Positions 57,331 through 64,000 of a stretch of 64,000 bases of DNA are shown here, piece after piece. The position numbers and the translations under genes were made by a program. The notes under the pieces were generated by a model. The model was not told the origin of the DNA. It did no database searches and saw only the letters and a list, made by a program, of their open reading frames with translations. Positions within the stretch are counted from its first letter, which is position 1. Every line of letters begins with the position of its first letter. The stretch comes from APNM01 sp040361335 (GTDB taxonomy: Bacteria > Pseudomonadota > Gammaproteobacteria > Nevskiales > Salinisphaeraceae), in the NCBI RefSeq assembly GCF_040361335.1, contig NZ_APNM01000003.1:62001-126000 (forward strand), in the 5' to 3' direction.

Positions 57331-58422
57331 ATGCTGCCATCCACCGCCGCCTTGCCGCGCCCCAGGTTGCCTTCGCTCGCGCGTCGTCTGGGGGAGGCCG
57401 CGACCGGGCCGCACGGCCTGGACCGCTACCTGGAACTGTTGTCGCCGCTCTGGGTGCGCGGCGAGTGCCGGGCACGCATCGAGGCGGTACGCCCGGAAGC
57501 GACCGATTGCGCGACCCTGGTGCTGCGACCGAACCGCGCCTGGGACGGCATGGCGGCCGGTCAGCACGTACCGGTGAGTGTGGAAATCGACGGCGTGTGC
57601 CACGAGCGGCGCTTCTCCGTGGCCAGTTCGGCGCATCGCCGCGACGGGCGCATCGAGCTGACCGTCAAGATCCATCCCGACGGCCGGGTCTCCCGCCACC
57701 TGGTGACACGGGCGCGGCCCGGCACGATCCTGCGCCTGGGTCCCGCCGCCGGCGATTTCACCCTGCCGTGGCCGCGGCCGCCGCGGTTGCTCCTGATCAG
57801 CGGCGGCAGCGGGATCACGCCGGTGATGTCCATGCTGCGCACCCTGTGTGACGAGGGCCACGACGGACGCGTCGATTTCCTGCATTACGCGCGCACCCGG
57901 CGCGACGCGATCTTCGCCGACGAGGTCGCGGCACTGGCGCGGCGTCATCCGAACGTCCATCCGCGAACCATCCTCACCCGCGAGGAACGGGACGGCGGTC
58001 GCTTTCGCGCCGGTCACCTGCCGCGCGATCACACCGACTGCGAAACCTATGTCTGCGGTCCCGCCCCGCTGATCGAGGCCGTGACCGATCACTGGGATCG
58101 CGCCGGGTTGTCGCATCGCCTGCACCGCGAATTCTTTCGGCCGCCGGCGACGCGGCCGGCCGTCGACGCCGCCGGCCGTGTTTGCTTCGAGCGCAGCGGC
58201 GTGACCGCCGCCGGCGACGGGCGCCCGCTGCTGGAGCAGGCCGAGGCGGCCGGCCTGACGCCCGCGCACGGCTGCCGGATGGGCATCTGCCGCGGCTGTG
58301 TCTGCCGCAAGACGGCGGGCCGGGTACGCGACCTGCAGACCGGTCGTCTGTCCGGCGACGGCGAAGAGGATATCCGCATCTGCGTGAACGCCCCGGCGGG
58401 CGACGTCACGCTACAGATATGA
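57331..58422 (+). CDS. desC: Flavodoxin/ferredoxin-type oxidoreductase feeding the desaturase (DesC-like)
   Basis: Passes electrons from NADPH to the desaturase. 363 residues: an FAD-binding barrel (about 40-145, ERRFSVASS), an NAD(P) domain (about 150-265, LLISGGSGITPVMSML and YVCGPAPLIEAV) and a C-terminal [2Fe-2S] domain with HGCRMGICRGCVC and a final C in RICVNAP. The ATG at 57331 is used because the promoter and operator end at 57317; a GTG at 57301 would lie inside the operator. There is no clear SD. Confidence 0.9.
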   Translation: MLPSTAALPRPRLPSLARRLGEAATGPHGLDRYLELLSPLWVRGECRARIEAVRPEATDCATLVLRPNRAWDGMAAGQHVPVSVEIDGVCHERRFSVASSAHRRDGRIELTVKIHPDGRVSRHLVTRARPGTILRLGPAAGDFTLPWPRPPRLLLISGGSGITPVMSMLRTLCDEGHDGRVDFLHYARTRRDAIFADEVAALARRHPNVHPRTILTREERDGGRFRAGHLPRDHTDCETYVCGPAPLIEAVTDHWDRAGLSHRLHREFFRPPATRPAVDAAGRVCFERSGVTAAGDGRPLLEQAEAAGLTPAHGCRMGICRGCVCRKTAGRVRDLQTGRLSGDGEEDIRICVNAPAGDVTLQI

Positions 58423-58439
58423 AACCGAGGAGGCGAGCC

Positions 58440-59558
58440 ATGAGCGAAGCCACGAAAGAGGACATCCCGCGCCTCACGCCCGAGCAGGTCGAGGCGCTGG
58501 GCGCCGAGCTCGACGCCATCCGCCAGCGCGTGACCGACGATCTCGGCGAACGCGACGCGAGCTATATCCGGCGTGTCATCCGGGTCCAGCGCGGGCTGGA
58601 GGTGGCGGGCCGGTCGCTGCTGTTCGCCGGCATCCTGCCGCCGGCCTGGCTGGCCGGCACCGCGGCGCTGTCGTTGTCCAAGATCCTGGACAACATGGAG
58701 ATCGGCCACAACGTGATGCACGGCCAGTACGACTGGATGGGCGATCCCGCGCTCGATTCCCGGCGGTTCGAGTGGGATACCGCGTCGCCGGCGGACCAGT
58801 GGCGCCATTCGCACAACTACATGCATCACACCTTCACCAACATCGTGGGCAAGGATCGCGATGTCGGTTACGGCATCCTGCGCATGACCGAGGAACAGCG
58901 CTGGCATCCGTACTACCTGGGCAACCCGGTGTACGCGACGCTGCTGGCGCTGCTGTTCCAGTGGGGCGTCGCGCTGCACGACCTGGAGGTCGACCGCATC
59001 GGCAAGCCCGACGACATGGGCCGCGCCGAGCGCCTGCGCCGGGCCCGCGGCGTCTGGCGCAAATCGCGGCGTCAGCTCGCCAAGGATTACCTGCTGTTCC
59101 CGCTGCTGGCCGGGCCGTTCGCGCCCCTGGTGTTCGCGGGTAACGCCAGCGCCAACGTCGTGCGCAACCTCTGGGCCTTCATGATCATCTTCTGCGGCCA
59201 TTTCCCGGACGGCACCGAGATGTTCGCGGAGGACGAGTGCGAGAACGAGAGCCGCGGCCAGTGGTACCTGCGCCAGCTCCTGGGGTCGGCCAACCTCGAG
59301 GGCGGTCGCTTATTCCACATTCTGTCCGGCAATCTGAGCCACCAGATCGAGCATCACCTGTACCCGGACCTGCCGGCGCACCGCTATGCCGAGATCGCGC
59401 CCGAGGTGCGGGCCATCTGCCGGCGTTACGGACTGCCGTACAATACCGGTCCGTTGTCGAAACAGTTCGGCACCGTGGTCAGGCGCATCTGCCGCCTGGC
59501 GCTGCCGGGCGGCCGGTCCGGGCCGCCGCGCCGGGCGCCGCTGGCGGAGGCCGCCTGA
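58440..59558 (+). CDS. desB: Membrane fatty acid desaturase (DesB-like)
   Basis: An inner-membrane di-iron desaturase predicted to insert a double bond in acyl chains. 372 residues with the three histidine boxes: GHNVMHGQYD, HSHNYMHHTF and HQIEHHLYP. Hydrophobic helices flank them (about 58-80 and 215-255). GAGGAGG sits six bases before the ATG. Co-transcribed with desC, as in Pseudomonas desCB. Confidence 0.92.
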   Translation: MSEATKEDIPRLTPEQVEALGAELDAIRQRVTDDLGERDASYIRRVIRVQRGLEVAGRSLLFAGILPPAWLAGTAALSLSKILDNMEIGHNVMHGQYDWMGDPALDSRRFEWDTASPADQWRHSHNYMHHTFTNIVGKDRDVGYGILRMTEEQRWHPYYLGNPVYATLLALLFQWGVALHDLEVDRIGKPDDMGRAERLRRARGVWRKSRRQLAKDYLLFPLLAGPFAPLVFAGNASANVVRNLWAFMIIFCGHFPDGTEMFAEDECENESRGQWYLRQLLGSANLEGGRLFHILSGNLSHQIEHHLYPDLPAHRYAEIAPEVRAICRRYGLPYNTGPLSKQFGTVVRRICRLALPGGRSGPPRRAPLAEAA

Positions 59559-59579
59559 GCCGTGCCGGGGAGGAAGACC

Positions 59580-59846
59580 ATGATCAGCCGTCTGGAGATC
59601 GCGAAGGACAGCGCCGAACAGGCCGTGACCTCGGGCGTGGGCCGGGTCGGCAACATCCACGGCCTGATCGCGGGTTACGCCAAGCAATGGTTCCGGCGCG
59701 GGGGCGAGCGCACGACCATCTACGGGGTGGTGGAGGGTGTCACCCGCGAGGTCGGCGGCCTCGGCACCGACCTGTTCGAGATCGCCGAGGCGGCGCGCCG
59801 CGCCGAGCGCGACCGGCGCCGCGACGACACGGTCGACGACGCCTGA
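59580..59846 (+). CDS. Small uncharacterised protein downstream of desB
   Basis: 88 residues, not recognised. A helical, charged protein (MISRLEIAKDSAEQAV, GGERTTIYGVVEGVTREVGGLGTDLFEIAEAARRAE) without membrane segments. GGGAGGAAG lies before the ATG, and it starts 21 bases after desB, so it is probably the third gene of the desaturase operon. Confidence 0.65.
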   Translation: MISRLEIAKDSAEQAVTSGVGRVGNIHGLIAGYAKQWFRRGGERTTIYGVVEGVTREVGGLGTDLFEIAEAARRAERDRRRDDTVDDA

Positions 59847-59882
59847 GGCTCTGGCCGCCTCGGCAGATTAAATGGGCCAAGA

Positions 59883-60034
59883 ATTAACCACAGAGGCACA
59901 GAGACACAGAGAAGGGCATTGGGTAAATAACCCCGAAGGACGCGAAGTGCGATCTCACTTCATTCGGCCCTCTGTTCTTGGCTTTGCCAGTTTCTTGATA
60001 GCCCTGTGCCTCTGTGCCCCTGTGGTTCCAATTC
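59883..60034. repeat. CACAGAG-word palindrome
   Basis: Begins AATTAACCACAGAGGCACAG and ends CTGTGCCCCTGTGGTTCCAATT, with an unlike centre of about 85 bases. The third member of the family in the window, again between convergent genes. Confidence 0.7.
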
Positions 60035-60827
60035 AAGAACAAGCCTGGTCGCGCCAGTGCGCCAGGCGCAGGGCGTAATCGCTGAAGACCCAGTCCACGC
60101 CGCGCAGGAGTTCCCGTTCCAGCAGCCCCCGCGTGAAGGGGAAACCGACGCCGATCGCCTGGCCGGCCTCGCGGTGGCGGGCCAGATGCCGCCAGCGCAG
60201 CAGCGGCGCCGGTCCCGCGACCCCGGCGCAGCCGCTGCGCAGGGCGAAATCGCTCAGGGCGGCGACATCGAAGCGGGCCACCGGCAGCCACCCGTGGCGG
60301 GGGATGTCCGGGACGTAGCGGAACAGGTCCGTGTCCAGCGACAGGACGTGATAGTCCGTGCCGGGTTCCAGTCCGTCGAGGCAGGCCGCCAGCCGGCGCC
60401 GCTGTCGATCCAGGTCGCCATGGGCGTCCGCCTTGAGTTCCACCATCAGGTGCAGCCGGCGGGCGTAGCGCTCGACCACCTCGTCCAGGTGCGGCACCCG
60501 CGGCCAGCGCCGCCGCAATTCGGCGAACGACAGCTCGGCGAGCCGCAGCCGCGTGCCGAACACCCGCGCCAGGTCCGGGTCGTGCAGCAGCACCGGTTCC
60601 AGGTCCGCGGTCCAGCGCACGTCGAACTCCATGCCCCAGACCCCGCTGTCCGGCAGGGGGTCGAAGGCCGCCAGGGTGTTTTCCGGAACCCGGCCGCCGC
60701 GGGTGTCGCCGCGGTGGGCCACGATACGGGCGTCCCGCCACAAGGCGGCATCCGGAGCGCGCCGGGGCAGGGCGGCCAGCGCCAGTTCGGCGCCGGTGAG
60801 CAGGGTGCGGTTGAGCGATCGCGGCAT
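60033..60827 (-). CDS. Glycerophosphodiester phosphodiesterase family protein
   Basis: 264 residues with the GDPD TIM-barrel signature: IVAHRGDTRGGRVPENTLAAF, MEFDVRWTADLEPVLLHDPDLARV (catalytic His pair and metal acids) and LMVELKAD. The start MPRSLNRT at 60827 was chosen; upstream codons run into the divergent gene. No signal peptide is visible, so it is probably cytoplasmic and acts on glycerophosphodiesters from lipid turnover. Confidence 0.87.
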   Translation of the reverse strand: MPRSLNRTLLTGAELALAALPRRAPDAALWRDARIVAHRGDTRGGRVPENTLAAFDPLPDSGVWGMEFDVRWTADLEPVLLHDPDLARVFGTRLRLAELSFAELRRRWPRVPHLDEVVERYARRLHLMVELKADAHGDLDRQRRRLAACLDGLEPGTDYHVLSLDTDLFRYVPDIPRHGWLPVARFDVAALSDFALRSGCAGVAGPAPLLRWRHLARHREAGQAIGVGFPFTRGLLERELLRGVDWVFSDYALRLAHWRDQACS

Positions 60828-60891
60828 GGGCGGTTGTTCCGTTGCCCTGGCGTCAGTATATGGTAGGCGCGCAACGGTAGCGGAGAGGTCG

Positions 60892-62055
60892 ATGAAGGAC
60901 GATACATGGCTGGTGCACGGCGGTCGCGATCCGCGGCGCCAGCAGGGCATGGTCAATCCGCCCGTCTATCACGCCTCCACGGTGTTGTTCGATACCGTGG
61001 CCGAGCTGGAGGCGGCCGCGGCCGATCCGCTGGCGGGCGTCTACTACGGCCGCTACGGCACGCCGGTGCATTTTGCGCTGGAGGAGGCCATGGCGCGCCT
61101 GGAGGGCGGGCACGGCGCGGTCACCACCTGCTCCGGCCTGGCCGCGATCTCGGTGGCCCTGATGAGCGTGGCCGCGGCCGGCGCGCATCTGCTGATCGCC
61201 GATAACGTCTACGGACCCACGCGCAAGCTGAGCGAGGGCCTGCTCAAGCGCCTGGGCGTGACCGCCACCTATTTCGACCCCTGCGCCGATGCGGACGAGG
61301 TCGCCGCGCTGATGCGCCCCGAGACCGCGGCCGTGTTCCTGGAGGCGCCCGGCTCGCTGACCTTCGAGATTCCGGACGTGCCCGCGATCGCCGCGGCGGC
61401 GCACGAGCGCGGCGTGCCGGTGATGCTGGACAACACCTGGGCCACGCCGCTGTATTTCCCGGCGTTCGAGCGCGGCGTGGATATCAGCATCCATGCCGCC
61501 ACCAAGTACGTGGTCGGCCACGCGGACGCGATGCTCGGACTGGTCACCGCCAACGAGACCCACTATCGCCGGGTGCGCAAGACCGCGATCCAGCTCGGTT
61601 ACTGCGCCGGTCCGGACGATGTCTACCTCGGTTTGCGGGGGCTGCGCACCCTGCGCCTGCGCCTGGAACGTCATGCCGCCAACGCCGCCGCCCTGTGCGA
61701 CTGGCTGGCGGCGCGGCCGGAGGTCGAACGGATCCTGTATCCGCCGCGTCCGGACGATCCCCACCACGCCCTCTGGAAACGGGATTTTCTCGGCGCCAGC
61801 GGCCTGTTCGGCGTGGTGCTGCATCCCTGCGACAAGCGCTCGCTGGCGGCGATGCTGGATGGTCTGTCGCTGTTCGGGATGGGCTTTTCGTGGGGCGGCT
61901 ACGAGAGCCTGATCCTGCCCACCGACCCGGCGATCCACCGCACCGCGACGCGCTGGTCCGCGTCCGGCCCGACGCTGCGCATCCACGCCGGCCTGGAGGA
62001 CGTGGACGACCTCATCGCCGACCTGGAGGCCGGCTTCGAACGCCTTGGCGGTTGA
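60892..62055 (+). CDS. metC: Cystathionine beta-lyase type PLP enzyme
   Basis: 387 residues of the Cys/Met-metabolism fold. WLVHGGRDPRRQQGMVNPPVYHAST, the YGRYGTP phosphate-contact motif, MLDNTWATP, the PLP lysine in HAATKYVVGHAD, and GMGFSWGGYESLILP near the C-terminus, which is typical of proteobacterial MetC. Divergent from the GDPD gene with a 64-base gap. Confidence 0.9.
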   Translation: MKDDTWLVHGGRDPRRQQGMVNPPVYHASTVLFDTVAELEAAAADPLAGVYYGRYGTPVHFALEEAMARLEGGHGAVTTCSGLAAISVALMSVAAAGAHLLIADNVYGPTRKLSEGLLKRLGVTATYFDPCADADEVAALMRPETAAVFLEAPGSLTFEIPDVPAIAAAAHERGVPVMLDNTWATPLYFPAFERGVDISIHAATKYVVGHADAMLGLVTANETHYRRVRKTAIQLGYCAGPDDVYLGLRGLRTLRLRLERHAANAAALCDWLAARPEVERILYPPRPDDPHHALWKRDFLGASGLFGVVLHPCDKRSLAAMLDGLSLFGMGFSWGGYESLILPTDPAIHRTATRWSASGPTLRIHAGLEDVDDLIADLEAGFERLGG

Positions 62056-62732
62056 GGTTCATCCATCCACGGATGACACGGAGTTGCTCGGGCCTTTCTT
62101 TGAATCTGTGTCATCCGTGAAATCCGTGGATTGCTTCTTCTTCTTCCTGAGCTCCGCACTGGGTGGCTAGGAGCTCCGCGATTCAGTCGTCGGGGCGCTG
62201 CGCGATCGACGCCGCGCCGAGTCAAGGCATTTGTTTTGTCCGCAGATTGACGCCGATTAACGCAGATTGGTTGGACTGCTCTTTAATCTGCGTGCCTCTG
62301 CGTTGATCTGCGGATTATTGCTTCCAGGTATTGCCCGCCAAGGCCCGTGTCCAACTCGGCAGCTCGGTTGCCGGGACGCTTCGCGGCCGGCGCCGTGCCG
62401 GTTCACAGCACCGGTTCGATCCACGGATTACGCAGATTTCACGGACTTTTTTCTGTGTCATCCGTGAAATCCGTGGATTGCTTCTTCTTATATTCGATCC
62501 GAAGACCTTGACACCCCTGCAGCATCCGGAGGGGAGGCCGATTCGAACGGAACTTTTCAGTCCTTAGAACCGTGTTATCAGTGGATGCGTTTTCGGCGTG
62601 CCGGGCACCGTTGCGTCTCCGGGCTTACGGCATGTCCGCCCGGATCGCAATCCTTGTCAGGATTCTGCCGGGAACGCATGCTGGTTCAAACATTCATGCC
62701 CGGGAACACGGGCGCCAACAGGGGGAATGCCC
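62056..62732. repeat. Gene-free gap with three word-repeat palindromes
   Basis: No supported gene. Three imperfect palindromes lie at 62065-62131 (ATCCACGGATGACACGGA against a mirrored right arm), 62239-62317 (CCGCAGATT... against ...ATCTGCGG) and 62419-62480 (ATCCACGGATTACGCAGATT against its mirror). Arms of the first and third share the words TCCGTGAAATCCGTGGATT. The last 250 bases before the outer-membrane gene hold no clear promoter. Confidence 0.75.
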
Positions 62733-63413
62733 ATGCGCCGCTGCATAGCGCTAGTTCTTTTCGGCCTTTGCCTGGCCGGCTCCGTCACGGCCGCCGAGGA
62801 CGTGAACCGGTTCTCGGCCGGTGTGACGGGCGGGACCCTCGGCCTGGGTGCCGAGGTCGGCTACGCCTTCAGTCCCCGCGTGCGGATACGCGGGTTGGCG
62901 GCCGGCCTGGACGCCAGCCACGACATCGAGCCCGACGGCCAGTCGGATCTCCGCTACGACGCGGACGTGGAGCTGCGCAACGCCGCCGCCCTGGTCGACT
63001 TCCATCCGTTCACGGGCAACTTCCGCTTGACGGCCGGTGTCATCGCCAGCGACAACTCGGGCGACGGCTCCGCGACCTGCCGTCAGACTCTCTGCAACTT
63101 CGGCGATGGCACGGATGTACTGTTTCAGGGCGATCGGGTCGATGTCGACGTCGAGTTCGCGGACGACGTGCATCCCTATCTCGGCCTTGGCTGGAGCAGC
63201 ACGCCGGAGAGCACGGGCAGATGGCGCCTGTCGATCGACCTGGGTGTTACCTATCTGGGCGATCCGGACGTGGATGCCAGCCTCAGCGGCCCGTCCTCGG
63301 GCATCTTCCTCGCGGAGCAGGAGGTCGAGAACGAGGAGCGCAACATCGAGGACGACCTCGAGGACTTCGAGTTCTATCCGGTGGTGATGATCGGCGCCGC
63401 GTACCGATTCTAG
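62733..63413 (+). CDS. Predicted outer-membrane beta-barrel protein
   Basis: 226 residues. A signal peptide (MRRCIALVLFGLCLAGSVTA) is followed by alternating hydrophobic and polar strands (GGTLGLGAEVGYAFSPRVRIRG, ALVDFHPFTGNFRLTAG) and a terminal aromatic (GAAYRF), which fits a small barrel. There is a disulfide candidate pair C-x5-C and an acidic insert (QEVENEERNIEDDLEDFE). Family not identified. ATG 62733 has GGGGGA six bases upstream. Confidence 0.75.
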   Translation: MRRCIALVLFGLCLAGSVTAAEDVNRFSAGVTGGTLGLGAEVGYAFSPRVRIRGLAAGLDASHDIEPDGQSDLRYDADVELRNAAALVDFHPFTGNFRLTAGVIASDNSGDGSATCRQTLCNFGDGTDVLFQGDRVDVDVEFADDVHPYLGLGWSSTPESTGRWRLSIDLGVTYLGDPDVDASLSGPSSGIFLAEQEVENEERNIEDDLEDFEFYPVVMIGAAYRF

Positions 63414-63437
63414 CCGGCGCCCGGCAGCCGGGATGAT

Positions 63438-63462
63438 GCGGGGCGGGACTGTCCCGCCCCGC
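63438..63462. terminator. Bidirectional hairpin between convergent genes
   Basis: A perfect 12-base inverted repeat (63438-63449 with 63451-63462) around one base, GC-rich, no T-run. It lies between the barrel gene and nadC. Confidence 0.55.
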
Positions 63463-63530
63463 CCGGTACGCCAGGGTGCTCTCGGCGCCGGGCCATGCCC
63501 GCGCTGCAGGCGATTGCCTTTTCGGCCGGC

Positions 63531-64000
63531 TTAGTCGATGCGGGTCAGCCGCATCGACAAATCCACGGCGGTGACGTGCTTGGTCAGGCCGCCGATGGAG
63601 ATGCGGTCGACGCCGGTATCGGCGATGTCGCGGACATTGCCCAGCGTGACGTCGCCGGAGGCCTCGATCTCCACCTTGGCGAAGTTCGGGCGCCGGTGCC
63701 GGCGGCACATGATCACCGCCCGCGTGAGGATGTGGCTGGCGAAGTTGTCCAGCAGCACCGAATCGGCGTCCGCCGCCAGGGCCTCCTCCAGCTCGGTGAG
63801 GTTCTCCACCTCGACCTGCACGGTCAGGTCCTCGTGGAGCCGACGGGCGGTCTCCACCGCGGCGCGGATGGAGCCGGCGGCGGCGATGTGGTTCTCCTTG
63901 ATCAGGACGGCGTCGAACAGGCCGAAGCGATGGTTGACGCCGCCGCCGCAGCGGATGGCGTATTTCTGGGCCGAGCGCAGGCCGGGCAGGGTCTTGCGGG
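63531..64000 (-). CDS. nadC: Nicotinate-nucleotide diphosphorylase (quinolinate phosphoribosyltransferase), N-terminus outside window
   Basis: Uses the NadA product quinolinate to make nicotinate mononucleotide. The visible C-terminal ~155 residues include RKTLPGLRSAQKYAIRCGGG, NHRFGLFDAVLIKENHI, VQVEVENLTELEEAL, DSVLLDNF, EIEASGDVTLGNV and GVDRISIGGLTKHV. The gene enters from the right edge, so its start is not seen. Confidence 0.95.
   Translation of the reverse strand, partial: RKTLPGLRSAQKYAIRCGGGVNHRFGLFDAVLIKENHIAAAGSIRAAVETARRLHEDLTVQVEVENLTELEEALAADADSVLLDNFASHILTRAVIMCRRHRRPNFAKVEIEASGDVTLGNVRDIADTGVDRISIGGLTKHVTAVDLSMRLTRID

Overview
The window is GC-rich, densely packed chromosomal DNA from a gammaproteobacterium. 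Three things point there: the housekeeping gene orders (glyA-nrdR, ribD-ribE-ribBX-ribH-nusB-thiL, tig-clpP-clpX-lon-hupB, fmdB-DUF502-aspS), the LPS core genes (waaF, kdkA, lpxL, hldE, waaA), and a Pseudomonas-like desT/desCB unsaturated-fatty-acid locus. The base composition and the many word-like dispersed palindromes resemble Chromatiales-type genomes, but that placement is inference. No phage, insertion sequence, CRISPR array or replication origin was seen.

Layout. 1-6.6 kb: LPS inner core and lipid A genes with ilvE embedded. 6.6-10.6 kb: an LLM flavin oxidoreductase, a tRNA-Val on the minus strand, a WbpE-like sugar aminotransferase, tRNA-Ala and tRNA-Glu, and ugd. 10.7-17.4 kb: fmdB, DUF502, a DUF6653-like gene, aspS (predicted non-discriminating), nadA, glyA, nrdR. 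17.4-28.1 kb: an 11 kb heme-acquisition operon placed between nrdR and ribD. It holds an ECF sigma/FecR pair, a Fur box, a HasR-type receptor, a HasA hemophore, a complete type I secretion system and a heme oxygenase. 28.3-33.4 kb: riboflavin genes, nusB, thiL. 33.4-38.4 kb: a TSUP transporter, an unknown gene, an ankyrin-repeat protein, cysS, folD. 38.4-39.7 kb: a tRNA cluster (Pro, Arg, His, Lys) carrying two unusual tandem arrays built from tRNA pieces. 39.8-46.6 kb: tig, clpP, clpX, lon, hupB, tRNA-Val, tRNA-Asp. 46.7-56.4 kb: ppiD, a GltS-like carrier, an NlpC/P60 pseudoenzyme, trxB, a peroxiredoxin, sppA, a hydrolase, a glutathionyl-hydroquinone reductase. 56.5-59.8 kb: desT and the divergent desC-desB with two matching operators. 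60-64 kb: a GDPD phosphodiesterase, a cystathionine beta-lyase type enzyme, a 680 bp repeat-rich gap, an outer membrane barrel protein and the end of nadC.

How it works together. The heme operon reads as one programme. The sigma/anti-sigma pair and Fur sense receptor occupancy and iron. HasA leaves through HasD-HasE-HasF, collects heme and delivers it to HasR, and the heme oxygenase releases the iron. Two things are odd. HasA carries a C-terminal RTX/serralysin-like secretion region that classical HasA lacks. The receptor gene is interrupted by a one-base frame change in its signalling domain, beside a GC-repeat tract. The other standout is the tRNA-Pro/tRNA-Arg region. Two ~212 bp units, each starting with the 5' half of tRNA-Pro, lie upstream of tRNA-Pro. 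Two 182 bp units, each starting with the last 19 bases of tRNA-Arg, lie downstream of tRNA-Arg, closely resembling the known E. coli tyrT repeat design.
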